Shown here in pieces: positions 45,775-56,335 of a stretch of DNA of 64,000 bases. Location: the NCBI GenBank assembly GCA_022828595.1, contig JAKGHH010000008.1, positions 24,296,378-24,360,377 of the forward strand, read 5' to 3'. The notes below the pieces were generated by a model, which did not search any database, was not told where the DNA came from, and saw only the letters and a list, made by a program, of their open reading frames with translations. Source of the DNA: Nelumbo lutea (lineage: Eukaryota; Streptophyta; Magnoliopsida; Proteales; Nelumbonaceae). Position 1 is the stretch's first letter. Each line of letters opens with the position of its first letter. The position numbers and the translations under genes are program-made.

Positions 45775-46686
45775 TGATGGAGCGCGATCCGGCCGGTCTT
45801 AGCTGTCAACGACCTTGTTTCTGAACAGGGTAGAAGGGAACCTGAAACGGAAGAGATGAGGAAGCTCCGGGGGGGAACCCGGTGTAGCAGCTCCGAAGCT
45901 CAAGTTAGAATCCTTCAAAAGCAAGATAATATCAGATAACGCAAAGTTTGCATACCTTCTTTGTTGGGGGGCAGGGGGCTCTTATAATCACTTCGCACAC
46001 TTGTTCTGAGGCCCTTGTCAGGTCGGGTATGATTACCCTTGCGCTTGTCAATTCGACCGTCGTCCTTTCTGCTGGGACATAACCGTCACTGCCTAACAGT
46101 CTTTCTAACTGGAGATGGCGGTGTCAGTGGCGGTGGCAGGTGGCCGTTTAAAAGTGCAGCCGCCAAGCGTCAGATCCCAAGTCAGTCAGGTGCGGCACCC
46201 TCGGGCATGGACTTCCTCAGTGTTAGGCATGGTACGACGTTTGGTTTTGGTGCCCAAAAGGTGATGCGGAGTGGTGAGCGAGGCGAAGTCTTGAGTTCGG
46301 AGGTATCTATAGGGCAGGTCAGTTCGACGAGGTGAATCCCAAACTGTTACAAGGTTGGCCAGCTCGGCAAGGTATATCCCGAGCTGTTACAAGGTTGGTC
46401 AGTTCGGCGAGGTGAATCCCAAACTGTTACAAGGTTGGCCAGCTCAGCGAGGTATATCCTGAGTTGTTACAAGGTTGGTCAGTTCGGCGAGGTATATCCC
46501 AAGTTGTTATAAGGTTGGCCAGTTCGGATTACTCTGGTTTTGGGCCAAGGGTGAGTTCGGGCCCCCCGTAGGGAGTTCGGTCCGCTGGTGTCCCCTTGTT
46601 CATGCCTAGGCTTGGCCCTTTTGCCGAGCTGTCGTTTCTGTCACGTGTCGCATAACTGTGAGGTCGGGCCAAATCTTCCTTCATCA
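45775..46686 (-). repeat. Element 2 left LTR (3' LTR)
   Basis: 912 bp, matching 50257-51171. It contains a 40-bp tandem array at 46320-46519. The polypurine tract adjoins its inner end. Confidence 0.95.
46320..46534. repeat. 40-bp tandem array in the left LTR of element 2
   Basis: Five units start at 46320, 46360, 46400, 46440 and 46480 plus a partial unit at 46520. Each carries GAGGTATATCCCGAG- or GAGGTGAATCCCAAA-type sequence followed by CTGTTACAAGGTTGG. Two unit types alternate in the first four copies. Confidence 0.9.
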
Positions 46687-46704
46687 ATTGCCCCCCACTC
46701 CTCG
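46687..46704 (-). other. Element 2 polypurine tract
   Basis: The minus strand reads GAGGAGTGGGGGGCAAT directly before the 3' LTR, as in element 1. Confidence 0.85.
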
Positions 46705-47132
46705 CGCCAAGGGTCTTCCCCTGGTGCGGGGAGTTTCGCGAGGTAGTAGGTGGATTTGCCCCGTCCGTTGGATCTTGACCGCACGAGTTGCTTTTGCCAG
46801 GGTTCTTCGGTTTCCGTGAAGGCTGGAACCGTGCCTACTCATAAATGTTGATGGTTGTGACAGCGCGCGTTTTAAATTTCAAAAATTTGTGCCGCTGGGA
46901 CATGACAGCGGGACATTCAAAAAGGCGCACCACTACTGTACGTGCGGCGCGGTCAGTTTCGGAAAGACGCGTGTTGACGCGACGTCGGTTTCAAAAAGGC
47001 GTGCGTTGACGTTTCACTCTTTTCGGAAAGACGTGCGCCAATCACGTCTCGACCTTTCGGGACATGTGGTCAGCAAAAACGTGGGCCATCGGATTGTCTT
47101 TGATCTGCACGGTTGATCCTTGGTTACTGTAG

Positions 47133-47142
47133 CTATAAATAG
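47133..47142 (+). promoter_or_regulatory. TATA box of the antisense gene in element 2
   Basis: CTATAAATAG lies about 200 bp upstream of the aORF start at 47339. The same motif occurs in element 1 at 3526-3535. The aORF body is mostly deleted here but the promoter remains. Confidence 0.7.
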
Positions 47143-47338
47143 TGGGGGACCCCAGTCGATTTGTCACTTCTGTGGTGTCTACTGAGCTCGCGTCCAATTT
47201 TTCAGCTTGCGTCCAAGTTTTTTCCAGATCGCGTCAAGGCTAGTTACATAGCCTTCAAGGTTCTTTGGCTTGTTCCCGTCTCCGGAGCCTTCAAAACTTT
47301 CTTTCGGTGAGTACCTTCCTGAATCCACCTTTTCCACA

Positions 47339-47624
47339 ATGTCTAGCTTTGATAGCTCAGATGACTTTTCAAGTAGGGCCGACGTAGGTTCTACCAACCG
47401 AGCCGAGGTTGGATGCTAGACAGGTTTGGTCCCTCAACCATGACGCCTGAGGGGCTTCAATCCATACTTATGTCTTACAACCTTCCCGGGGGGTATACAT
47501 ATTTTATTCCTTCGGGTAGCTTTCCTTGGGAACACGGTCCTAATGAGATCGTGATTTTTCGAGAGTAGCTCACTGCGGGGTTGCGACTTCCTTTCCACCC
47601 CCTTCTCGTCGAAGTGTGCGAGCT
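47339..47624 (+). pseudogene. Truncated antisense ORF (aORF) of element 2
   Basis: It starts MSSFDSSDDFSSR and has a TAG stop at 47417-47419. A shifted frame then reads PSTMTPEGLQSILMSYNLPG, FPWEHGPNEIVIF and, after a second TAG, LTAGLRLPFHPLLVEVCE. These match the start of the aORF in element 1 (PSSMTTERLKSLIRYFHLPG, FPWEHGPNDIVIF). The rest of the gene is missing; at about 47624 the sequence passes directly into the end of the protease region on the other strand. This is the scar of the deletion that removed pol. Confidence 0.75.
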
Positions 47625-48379
47625 AGGTCCGTAGCCGAAGTCGGGATTGTGACTGTTTCCTCCGTGGGCGAAGTTCGTTCCTCGCCTTGCTCCGCAGACC
47701 GCTCCAGTTTGAGGTCGTCAGCCGCCTTGGTTTTTCCCTTTAGGGCGGCAACATAACACTTGCGGGACTCGAGCTGGTCGCCCCGCGCTACCCCCACACC
47801 GAAGTCCGTAGGGAACTTCATGGCCAAATAGTAGGTGGAGACCACCACTCGTAGGATATGCGGGATCGGCCGCCCTATTATGGCATTGTATGGGGAGGGG
47901 GTCACGACCACCAGGAAATCATGGTTGAGTCTGACCGCACAAGGCCATGTGCCGACTTCCACAGGTACCGTTACTTTTCTGAGGGGCCTGACTTCCTCTC
48001 CGCTGAAACCCACCAGGGGAGTGCTCGCGGGCTTCAGCTCGCTCCTCTGTAGCTGTAACTGGTCAAATGCTGATTTAAAGAGGATGTTCACTGAGTTGCC
48101 CGAATCTACGAGTACGCGTCTGATCTCGAAGTCGTTGATCCTTAGCTTAATGACAAGCACGTCATCATGGGGGTAGCGGACCCCTCGCGCGTCGTCCTCC
48201 ATGAAGAAGATTGGTTCTTCGGTCTTTGGCCTCTTTGGGGGGTTCCGTTCTTCGAGGGCCGCTTCGCGAACTGAAGTCCGGGCCGCTGCCGAGGTACACC
48301 CTGCTACCACCGGACCTCCCACAATTACATGGATGGTTCCCTGAACTGGCCTCTCTTCCGGAGGCTGTCGCTGCAATGG
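47625..48379 (-). CDS. Aspartic protease region of element 2
   Basis: The minus-strand frame follows gag in the same phase after one stop. It has IHVIVGG near its start and an aspartic protease core: VLVIKLRINDFEIRRVLVDSG, with active-site Asp-Ser-Gly, then SVNILF, and later YNAIIGRPIPH, the flap and ILG-like segments of retropepsins. It would cut the Gag-Pol precursor inside the particle. The C-terminal linker (ADDLKLERSAEQ) runs into the deletion junction at about 47625; the open frame continues a little into aORF-derived sequence to 47570. The frame is free of stops over about 250 codons. Confidence 0.82.
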
Positions 48380-50175
48380 TTAGACAGGTCTGCTGCTAGA
48401 CTCGGGGGCATCCTTTTCATGCTCCCCTTGCCGACCTGCCTTATTGTTATTATTGTTGTGCTGTACAAAGTTTCTCAAGTATCCGCGACGGATGAGGCCC
48501 TCTATCTCGTCCCGGAGGTTATTACACTGCTTGGTACTATGACCATGGTCTCTATGGAAACTACAATACAAATTCTTATTTCTCTCGTTCGGATTTCCCT
48601 TTAGGCGAGGTGGCCACTTCACGTACGGGGCATCTTTGATCGTCATTAAGATCTCGGTCCGCCTTGTGTTTAACGGCATGTAGTCCGTCCGAACTGCTAG
48701 GGGGGCTCGGAACGACTGGTTCGGCTTCGGCTCCCGGGTCGGGTTTTTTTTGTCGACCGGGTTGGAGAGCTCGCCTTCCCTCTTTCTTTTGTCTTTCCCG
48801 CCTTCGGTTCGTTGGTTGATTTCTTCCTCTATCCTCATGAACTTATCCGTGAGCTTGAGGAATTCGGCCACGGTTGTGGGCTGGTTAGCCACCATGTGCC
48901 ATTTGAATTCTTTGTGCGTCACCCCTATTTTGGCCGCCGCGAGCTGCACTGCGGGGTCCAACCGTGGTATCTGCAAGCATGCTTCGTTGAATCGCTTGAT
49001 GTAGCCCCAGATAGATTCTCCTTCTCTTTGGACTACTCCGAAGATGCTTTCCTCTGTTCTGGGGCACCGTTGGCTGGTGACAAACTGTGCGGTGAAGACC
49101 TGCACGAATTGGGCCCAACACTTTATCGACTCGGGGGCTAGGTTCCTGTACCAAGTGCGAGTTACCCCCCTGAGGTTGGTGGTAAAGGCCACGCACATGC
49201 ATGATTCGCTGGCCCTAGCGAGGTGCTTTTGGGACTGAAAGGCGTCAACGTGGTCGTTGGGGTCGAAGGACCCGTCGTACTTGTCCAGAGGTGGGAGCTT
49301 GAAATTTCTGGGTAAGGGGACCGCTAGGAGTTCTGATGCGAGGGGGGAAGGAACCGAGAGAATCGGGGCAGCTCCTACCTCGTCCGAGCTCGTCTCTTTG
49401 CTTCTGAGTTCTGACAAGGCACGGGTGGCGGTTCGGCGACTTCGCCGGTGACTTCGTTGTTGAGTGGGCCTTGTACGCTGCTGGCCTCCGTGTTACCGAG
49501 CTCGATGGGCCCGTAATGCTGGTAGTCTACCGCCAGGGCGCCGAATCGGTTTTCCGTGAGCGGGAACTCAGGCTTGGAGCACCGGGGTGCCGACCTCACG
49601 GGCGAGGTTCCCGACCCACCTGTGGGTTGCGAGGCGGGGATGATATTTTTCTCTCTTCGGCCTAGGGACGAGGCCTGGCTGTTAGGGGGGTTCTGGGGCC
49701 GGGAGGCCTTCGCCTGGTGGGGGCGTCCATCCTGCGGGGAGGCCTTGACCGGCCTCGGAGTGGGGTGGCGAGGTGGAAGTAGTGGTTGGTTCAGTGGCAG
49801 TTGGGGGAACTGCTGTTGATAGTGATACTAGGAGATGTTGTGCAGTACTTGGTGCTGGTAAAGCTGGTGCTGCTGGAACTGTTGCATTTGGGCTTGCATC
49901 ACCCGGATGCACTGCATCAGGTCGTCCAACCGGTTTTGGCTGGCTGCCAGGGGGACGACAGTCGGTTCAGTAAAGGTTGTCTCAATGAGGAGAGGAAAGG
50001 GGATGCTTGTGGTAGGAAGGTTTACGGGCGCCACTGCTTGTGGGGCGTTCAAGCTGGGGATCCCATCCACCGATAGGGGGATGGTGAATTGTCCAACTCA
50101 CACCATGAGGACTTAAAGTTGTTCCCCGGTGGTGTTTGTCTCCGTGCCACGTTCGGCGTTGCTGGAGGAGGCCAT
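48380..50175 (-). pseudogene. gag of element 2, N-terminus broken, main domain open
   Basis: The start MASSSNAERGTE at 50175 matches element 1. Early in-frame stops occur at 50113-50115 (TAA), 50098-50100 (TGA) and 49828-49830 (TAG), and a frame change follows. From 49417 to 48380 there is an uninterrupted 345-codon frame with the Retrotrans_gag domain (LPPLDKYDGSFDPNDHVDAF, TRTWYRNLAPESIKCWAQF, ESIWGYIKRFNEACLQI) and a C-terminal zinc-binding motif, CSFHRDHGHSTKQC. Gag forms the particle and binds RNA. A single TAA at 48380-48382 separates it from the protease in the same frame; this may be decay or a readthrough point. Confidence 0.85.
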
Positions 50176-50236
50176 GAGTGTTGGGTTTTTTGAAGAAAAG
50201 GGGTTATGGAAGTTTGGAGGGAGGCTTTTTGAAGCT

Positions 50237-50254
50237 TTCCCACCGATGGCGCCA
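50237..50254 (-). other. Element 2 primer-binding site
   Basis: Two bases inside the right LTR the minus strand reads TGGCGCCATCGGTGGGAA, nearly the same as in element 1. Confidence 0.85.
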
Positions 50255-50461
50255 ATTGATGGAGCGCGATCCGGCTGGTCTTAGTTGTCAATGACCTTGC
50301 TTCTGAACGGCGTAGCAGGGAACCTGAAACGGAGGAGATGAGGAAGCTCCGGGGGGGGAACCCGGTGTAGCGGCTCCGAAGCTCAAGTTAGAATCCTTTA
50401 AAAGCAAGATAATACCAGATAGCGCAAAGTTTGCATACCTTCTTTGTTGGGGGGCTGGGGG

Positions 50462-50472
50462 CTCTTATAATC
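50462..50472 (-). promoter_or_regulatory. Probable TATA box in the 5' LTR of element 2
   Basis: The minus strand reads GATTATAAGAGC inside the LTR. The other LTR has the same motif at about 45981-45991. It is the best candidate core promoter of the gag-pro transcript. Confidence 0.5.
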
Positions 50473-50804
50473 ACTTCGCGCACTCGTTCCGAGGCCCTTG
50501 TTAGGTCGGGTATGATTACCCTTGCGCTTGTCAATTCGACCGTCGTCCTTTCTGCTAGGACAGAACCGTCACTGCCTAACCGTCTTTCTAACTGGAAATG
50601 GCGGTGTCAATGGCGGTGGCAAGTGGCCGTTTAAAAGTGCGGCCGCCAAGCGTCAGATCCCAAGTCAGTCAGGTGCGGCGCCCTCGGGCACGGACTTCCT
50701 TAGTGTCAGGCATGGTACGATTTGTTTGGTTTTGGTGCCCAGAAGGTGATGCAAAGTGGTGAGCGAGGCGAAGTCTTGAGTTCGGAGGTATCTATAGGGC
50801 AGGT

Positions 50805-51019
50805 CAGTTCGGCGAGGTGAATCCCGAACTGTTACAAGGTTGGCCAGTTCGGCGAGGTATATCCCGAGCTGTTACAAGGTTGGTCAGTTCGGCGAGGTGA
50901 ATCTCGAACTGTTACAAGGTTGGCCAGCTCGGCGAGGTATATCCCGAGCTGTTACAAGGTTGGTCAGTTCGACGAGGTATATCCCGAGCTGTTATAAGGT
51001 TGGTCAGTTCGGATTACTC
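50805..51019. repeat. 40-bp tandem array in the right LTR of element 2
   Basis: Five units start at 50805, 50845, 50885, 50925 and 50965, plus a partial unit at 51005. Copy number is the same as in the left LTR, so the array existed before insertion. Confidence 0.9.
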
Positions 51020-51639
51020 TGGTTTTGGGCCAAGGGTGAGTTCGGGCCCCCCATAGGGAGTTCAGTCCGCTGGTGTCCCCTTATTCACGCCTAGGCTTGG
51101 CCCTTTTGCCGAGCTGTCGTTTCTGCCACGTGTCGCATAACTGTGAGGTCGGGCCAAATCTTCCTTCATCACATTCCATTACGCTTCAAGAATAGTTTAG
51201 GAAATGAAGAAGTCAACAACAATGATTGCAGTGGCGTTAAACATGCAACAAACATACCATTAAGTTTGAAGATAGTGCATAAAAAGGAGAAAACATTAAA
51301 AAGGGGAAAAATATGAAACACGGATCCATAATTGCTCTTCTGGTGAGGATCGTGCTTCCAATGTGGATTTCTGGTGGCAATGGTGGTCGGAGATGGGCAA
51401 AGGTGGAGCAAGAACCCACGATGACAAAGAAGTTAGGGCTTGAAGACGACAAGTGGTCACATGTGACCACCCTTTGCACGAAATGGAAGCAAAACTTCCC
51501 AAGAGCATGAAATAATAAAAGTCGACTTCGTGCTTTTGGGGGTTTCGTGTTTTTAAAATGTATGAAAGTGAAAATAAGAAATATGTCATCCAAACATGTG
51601 GTGTTTTTTGTATTTCAAAAAATATATCCAAACATGGCC

Positions 51640-52017
51640 TAAATCATTTGTACCATTTCAACTCATATCCTTTCCGATCTCCCTATATATATAGGGAGAG
51701 ATGAAAAAAAAAAAAAAACTCCATATTCTTCATAAAATTTTCAACACATGCCTGTTTATATGATGAAACCCTTGTGAAGGAATAAGAATAGACAACATAT
51801 GAAAAGTGAAAACTACTAAAGTGAGCTAATACAACCAACATTTTGAAGTAGTAATGGAGCTAATTAATGACATGACGTTAATATGGTTTGACAAAAGATC
51901 CTACAATTTGAGTGGATGCAACTGATTCCCATGTAGCTAGTCATGACTCATGAGTATATATATAAAATGAAGAAGACAGATTTTTCATTACGATGTGCTA
52001 CCTATATCTTAGAGGTG
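51640..52017. other. Intergenic, nothing recognised
   Basis: Short A-run and TATA-rich words only. Confidence 0.45.
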
Positions 52018-52342
52018 TTGTTTTCAAAACTAGACCGGACCGGATCGGACAGTCAAACTGGAAAAATTAGCAATTAGTTACTTGATTGGTTCTTTTTACC
52101 TCAAAACCATTATTCAACAAAAAATTATTGATTTGGTCAACAAATTATTGATCCAGACGGTTAAATGGTCAAAACGTCAAATTATTCGACCCGAGAACAG
52201 TTTTTGGCAGGTTTTTGAATTTTCTAAATTATTTATTTATTTTTTATTTTGTCAGAATGGACCATCCATTTGGAATGGATGATCCGATCGTTTGACCCAG
52301 AAAGTGGATCAGAACGGTTCCCTGTCCGTTTTAAAAACCTTG
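52018..52342. repeat. Dispersed repeat with GTTTT-AAAAC ends
   Basis: Starts TTTTCAAAACTAGACCGG and ends CCGTTTTAAAAACC, with GACCGGATCGGAC and GATCCGATCG inside. Same family as 43879-44106. Confidence 0.6.
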
Positions 52343-52740
52343 CTTAATTAGAGGTATATAATGGTTCATAGTTGGCCTTATTGGATAAGAATAATGAGAT
52401 TTATACACTTTGAGTTTGAAATTAGTGTGACCTTGGCTCTTAAATCAAAGATGTAATTAATGGTGTATGAGGTTTTCAATCAAGATCAGCATTCAGTGCA
52501 ATTCTGTGGCATCAACATAGGATGACCTTACTAAATTCTTAAGAACCATTTAATTAATGTCACCAAGGGTTTTTATGGCCTCTCATGCTTGGGACCCTTA
52601 TAGGCTTTAGTCATGAGACACACTTTAAATGAGTGTTGAATGAGTAAACAATTGGCCATTTTATGGACTAAAACTCTTTTTTCAAATCTTTGTATACAAT
52701 TTTCAAAGACATCCATGAAGTTACTTTTATAAAATCATTA
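52343..52740. other. Intergenic, nothing recognised
   Basis: No feature supported. Confidence 0.45.
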
Positions 52741-53005
52741 GGATGTGTTTGGTTGCAGTGCAATTTTTTTGCACTAGTACAAATGCATGAGATTGCAAAA
52801 GAAAAAAAAATTCAAATTTTGGTTTAACTTTGTTTTTGGTTTTACTTTATTTTGATTCATATCTCATTTACTTCATGTGCATTGCAATCAAACAAAATAA
52901 GTTAAAATTTGAAACAAAAATAAGTCATAATTTACACTCAAATCATTTGCACTGTCATAATTTTGCATCAGTACAAATTTATTTACATTGCAACCAAACA
53001 CAACC
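52741..53005. mobile_element. Tourist-like MITE of the GTGTTTGGTTGCA family
   Basis: 265 bp from GGATGTGTTTGGTTGCAGTG to the inverted CATTGCAACCAAACACAACC, flanked by TTA at 52738-52740 and 53006-53008. Confidence 0.88.
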
Positions 53006-53008
53006 TTA

Positions 53009-53801
53009 ATTATGTGGTTTTGACAGCATGCCTAGAGACACAAAGGCATTCTTAATTAGGATTTGAAATCATGGTATTAATATTTATATTTTATAGATGA
53101 ATATATAATTCGTGGTGCAATATTCTATATATAAGGATATGGTATTGTGTATCCAACATTCAAGATTATGTATTATGCATTTAAGTTATTTCATGGTGAG
53201 AACAAATTACATAAAGCTCTAATAAATTATTACATTGGTTAATGGCAAAGCAATAATAGAATATGATTTGTAAGGTTGACATTTTATAGTCAAAGATTTA
53301 AGATAATTGTGGAACAATGGGATGAAAACCTTATAAATAATCTTTAAATTGTAATTAAAAGAAAACCATATTCCTTATCACTATCATCATGTAAGCCTTG
53401 TTCCAACCATATGGGATGGCTATATGAATCTTGTTTTGCTATTCTATTCTATTTAATAATTTCATATCCATTGTCAAATTATGAGTGGTTAAATCGTTTT
53501 TTACTACTTCAACCCATGGCCATTTTCCTAGTTCTTCTAACCCTTTTAGTTTGTAATAGATCTCTTCTTATGGGTATTGTAGACAATACTCTTCTTTTTA
53601 CGTGATGAAACCATCTTAGTCTATTTTCTCTCATAAAATAGAGTAAAAAGCTACATTTGCTTGAGAATGAGACAAAAGAGTTTTGCTTGCAAGAAACTAA
53701 AAAAAGAAAATATTAAACAGCAATTGCAATCTCTAAAGGTATACCCTCTAATGAAAAGAACATCAATGCAATTACTTAGTGAAGAAGCATATGAGGAAAA
53801 T
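53009..53801. other. Intergenic, nothing recognised
   Basis: A 64-codon frame at 53411-53605 is hydrophobic and AT-rich with no family resemblance. Confidence 0.4.
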
Positions 53802-53804
53802 TAA

Positions 53805-54334
53805 AGTCATGTTTGGGAGTGCTTAAAAATAAGTGTTAATTTGGGTTGGGACCACACCATTAAGCACTTATTGGTGTTTGGGAAATAAGTCCGAAATAAG
53901 TGTTTATTTTAAAAAATAAGAACTTATTTTTTTAAGCCCAAATTCCAGCTTTTTTTAAGTGCTCATACAATAAGCACTTATTCAAATTTTTCTCCCCGAA
54001 TTGTCCCCAATAAATTTTTAGAATACCAATTATACCCTTTCAATGTTGTTGCTTTTAGCAACAATATTGTTACTTTTATGAAAGCAAAGTACTTTTCGAA
54101 AGCACTTTTATGAAAGCACTTCTATGAAAATAATTTTATCCATTCACTTTGGATTGGATATTTTGAAAATTTGAAAGAAAATGAAGGACAAAAGAGTCAC
54201 AAGTGCTTATTAGAGAATAAGATCAAGAAACACTCAGTATAAAACGCTGGGTGTCAAATGCAAATAAGTGCTTATTTGAATAAGTACTTGTTTATAAACA
54301 CTTATTTTTAACATAAGCACTCCCAAACATGGCT
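53805..54334. mobile_element. 530-bp Tourist-like MITE with long terminal inverted repeats
   Basis: Ends AGTCATGTTTGGGAGTGCTT and, inverted, AGCCATGTTTGGGAGTGCTT differ at one base; TAA flanks both sides (53802-53804, 54335-54337). The inner sequence repeats AATAAGTGCTTATT-like words in both orientations, so the RNA would fold strongly. Confidence 0.88.
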
Positions 54335-54751
54335 TAACATTATCAACTTAGCTTCTACAAATAAATTTAAATAACACCAACATATAATAAATGGAAAAGT
54401 TATGGATTCATGTACCAACAAAGAAAAGTCTGTATTGGAAGTGAGAAAAAACAAAGAAAGGTCTTTTTTTCTTGTCTATAGCCATTGAGTTGAGTTGGCT
54501 CTGATTTTGTTATTTTCTTATAGTGTTTTGAGGCTGTTAACCTTACACAACGACAATACTTTGAGCCTTGACAATACTCCTAATTAATGAGACCCCTATT
54601 CCTCTCGTTCAATTCAAGGCAGGTGTCATTTTTAGGTGGTGTTGTAAGGGCTCCATGCATGCAAAAATTATTATCTTAATAGTTTTATGTGCTTCTTTTG
54701 ATTTATAAAAGAAGAAAATGGTAAATATTCTATTCTCTCTTCAGTATCTAA

Positions 54752-54871
54752 AGGCTCAGTTTGGAAGGAGTATAAATACAAATATGTACAGTACAAATAC
54801 ATATAAAATAATACAAAATGCAAGGTTTTGCATTCTACGTATTTGTATTTATACTCCTTTCAAACTGAGCC
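54752..54871. mobile_element. Small TIR element of the GGCTCAGTTTGGA family, 120 bp
   Basis: Runs from AGGCTCAGTTTGGAAGGAGT to the inverted ACTCCTTTCAAACTGAGCC, with TAA on both sides. The arms pair over most of the element. Confidence 0.8.
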
Positions 54872-54992
54872 TAAGTTTCCCTTAATTACTTCTCCCCTCT
54901 TAGAGATGCTCTTTTTCTCAAGGCCTAGCTAGCCCTCTAGAGATTGTTTGTGACTTGGTTGACTCCATTTCCACAAAATACTACCTTAAATA

Positions 54993-55008
54993 CACACACA
55001 CACACACA
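54993..55008. repeat. CA microsatellite
   Basis: Eight CA units directly before the next MITE. Confidence 0.9.
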
Positions 55009-55010
55009 TA

Positions 55011-55400
55011 GGCGGTGTTTGGCGTCATTGCTCCAGAAAATGGTGACACATCAGCGTCATGTTGGAAAAATCGGTGCTCCAGAAAATGGTAACATGTTTG
55101 ATTTTTTTCCATAAAAAAATGTTCCCCAAACCATGCATTTAACGTTTTTTTCAAATTGGAACTTGTTGCTGCCAACGAGGACATGATGTGGTAGTGATGT
55201 GGACTTCATATAATGGATATCAGTGTTGAAAACAGATATGGAGTACTAGAATCAAATAGAAGTTGTTGTTGTTGCCCCAAAAAATGTTCTACCTGTCAAC
55301 AACCATTCCAAAAAAAAAAGACACCATTTTGTCAGAAAATTGTGCTTCCAACCTCTTTGAGAAAACGCTGCTATATATGGAACATCGATGCCAAACACAT
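55011..55400. mobile_element. MITE with GGTGTTTGGCGTC ends
   Basis: Starts GGCGGTGTTTGGCGTCATTG and ends CATCGATGCCAAACAC, inverted. Related to 32430-32735. It contains an internal partial repeat of GCTCCAGAAAATGGT. Confidence 0.65.
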
Positions 55401-55739
55401 ACATAAAGGTGCATTTTATAAGAGAATGTGAGGATGAAAGACTTAACACCATGCTACCCCAAATTTAAGATATCACTCAAATCTTTACTATATAATGTGA
55501 ATACTTGCCTTAGTTTCATATTCTGGCTAGTTAGAATATTTTAATTGTGCCATGTAATGTCAATACATGCAAATGGTGGTTGTTCAAATATTTTAATCTT
55601 TAAGTCTATTCACTAAGTTAAGACATTTAAAGAAGTAAAATAAAAATGTAATTCAAAATCTAAATTCTTTTCATCTTTTTACTCTTTTATTTTTACTTGC
55701 GCATATATACTTCTACTAGTCTTTTATTTTAAAAAATAA

Positions 55740-55768
55740 CTAGTGGGGACCCGTGCAATGCATGGGAA
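55740..55768 (-). mobile_element. Helitron-like 3' terminus
   Basis: On the minus strand a hairpin (CCCATGCATTGCACGGG) is followed after a few bases by CTAG and then T, which is the layout of Helitron 3' ends inserted at A-T. The body would extend to higher coordinates through very AT-rich DNA. The 5' TC end was not identified. Confidence 0.5.
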
Positions 55769-56104
55769 ATATGAAAGATTTAATAATTTTATTTAGTATT
55801 AATTAATATTAAATTAATAATCAAAATTTGTTGTTAATTAACTAAAAGTTTTCAAAGTTATTGTTAATATCTAAAATTTTAATAATTGTATTTTCATTTA
55901 ATGTTGATTTACAGAAAATAATTATTGTTAATTTAATATGAACATATATTTTTTAATAAATTTAGTTTTATTAATGATTTATAGTAATTTTAATAATAAT
56001 TATTATTATTTTTATTTTAAATGAAATTTTGATTAACTTTAAATAAATAAAAATAATTATAAAAGCTAACATTTTTACTAATTTCACTAATAATTAACAA
56101 TTAT

Positions 56105-56335
56105 ATAGGAATGACAACGGGGTGGGTTCAGGGCGGGACACCCCGTCCCTGTCCCTACCCCATAGTCAAGACACTCTACCCCATCCCCACCCCATCCCTA
56201 GTGTTAGGTGAGTTCAAGGCAAGACAACCACTCTTCAATGTTGGGCAAGTTTAGGGTCAAGGCACCCCACTTCTCATCAAGGTTGAGAAATCCTTGAATT
56301 TTCCCACCCCGTTCCCAATATTGGGCGGGTTCAAG
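56105..56335. repeat. GC-rich dispersed repeat with GGGGTGGG / CCCCACCCC words
   Basis: Contains ACGGGGTGGGTTCAGGGCGGG and pyrimidine-rich counterparts, resembling short non-coding DNA elements common in plant intergenic DNA. Its ends are not defined. Confidence 0.4.

Larger units (their letters stand above)
45775..51171 (-). mobile_element. Tat-type LTR retrotransposon (element 2), gag-protease only, non-autonomous
   Basis: The 5397-bp element has 912/915-bp LTRs (TGATGGAGCG...CTTCATCA) and a perfect 5-bp duplication CATTC at 45770-45774 and 51172-51176. On the minus strand it has a primer-binding site, gag and protease. Then it jumps into the 5' half of an antisense aORF, followed by the polypurine tract. 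Reverse transcriptase, both RNase H domains and integrase are absent. The first 250 bases of the two LTRs differ at about 18 places by eye, fewer than in element 1, so this insertion is probably younger. It could move only with enzymes supplied by a relative. Confidence 0.95.
50257..51171 (-). repeat. Element 2 right LTR (5' LTR)
   Basis: 915 bp, TGATGGAGCG to CTTCATCA, followed by CATTC. It holds the second copy of the 40-bp array. A minus-strand TATA-like ATTATAAGAGC lies at about 50462-50472. Confidence 0.95.
45437..51639. mobile_element. Older TIR element hosting retrotransposon element 2
   Basis: GGCTATGTTTGG at 45437, preceded by TAA, and CCAAACATGGCC ending 51639, followed by TAA, are inverted matches. 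Without element 2 and its duplication the host would be about 801 bp. The terminal match is short, so this is a proposal. Confidence 0.45.

Noticed and set aside
47835..48604. Plus-strand frames of 60-113 codons across element 2
   Set aside because: They are shadows of the minus-strand gag and protease, which have clear domain motifs.
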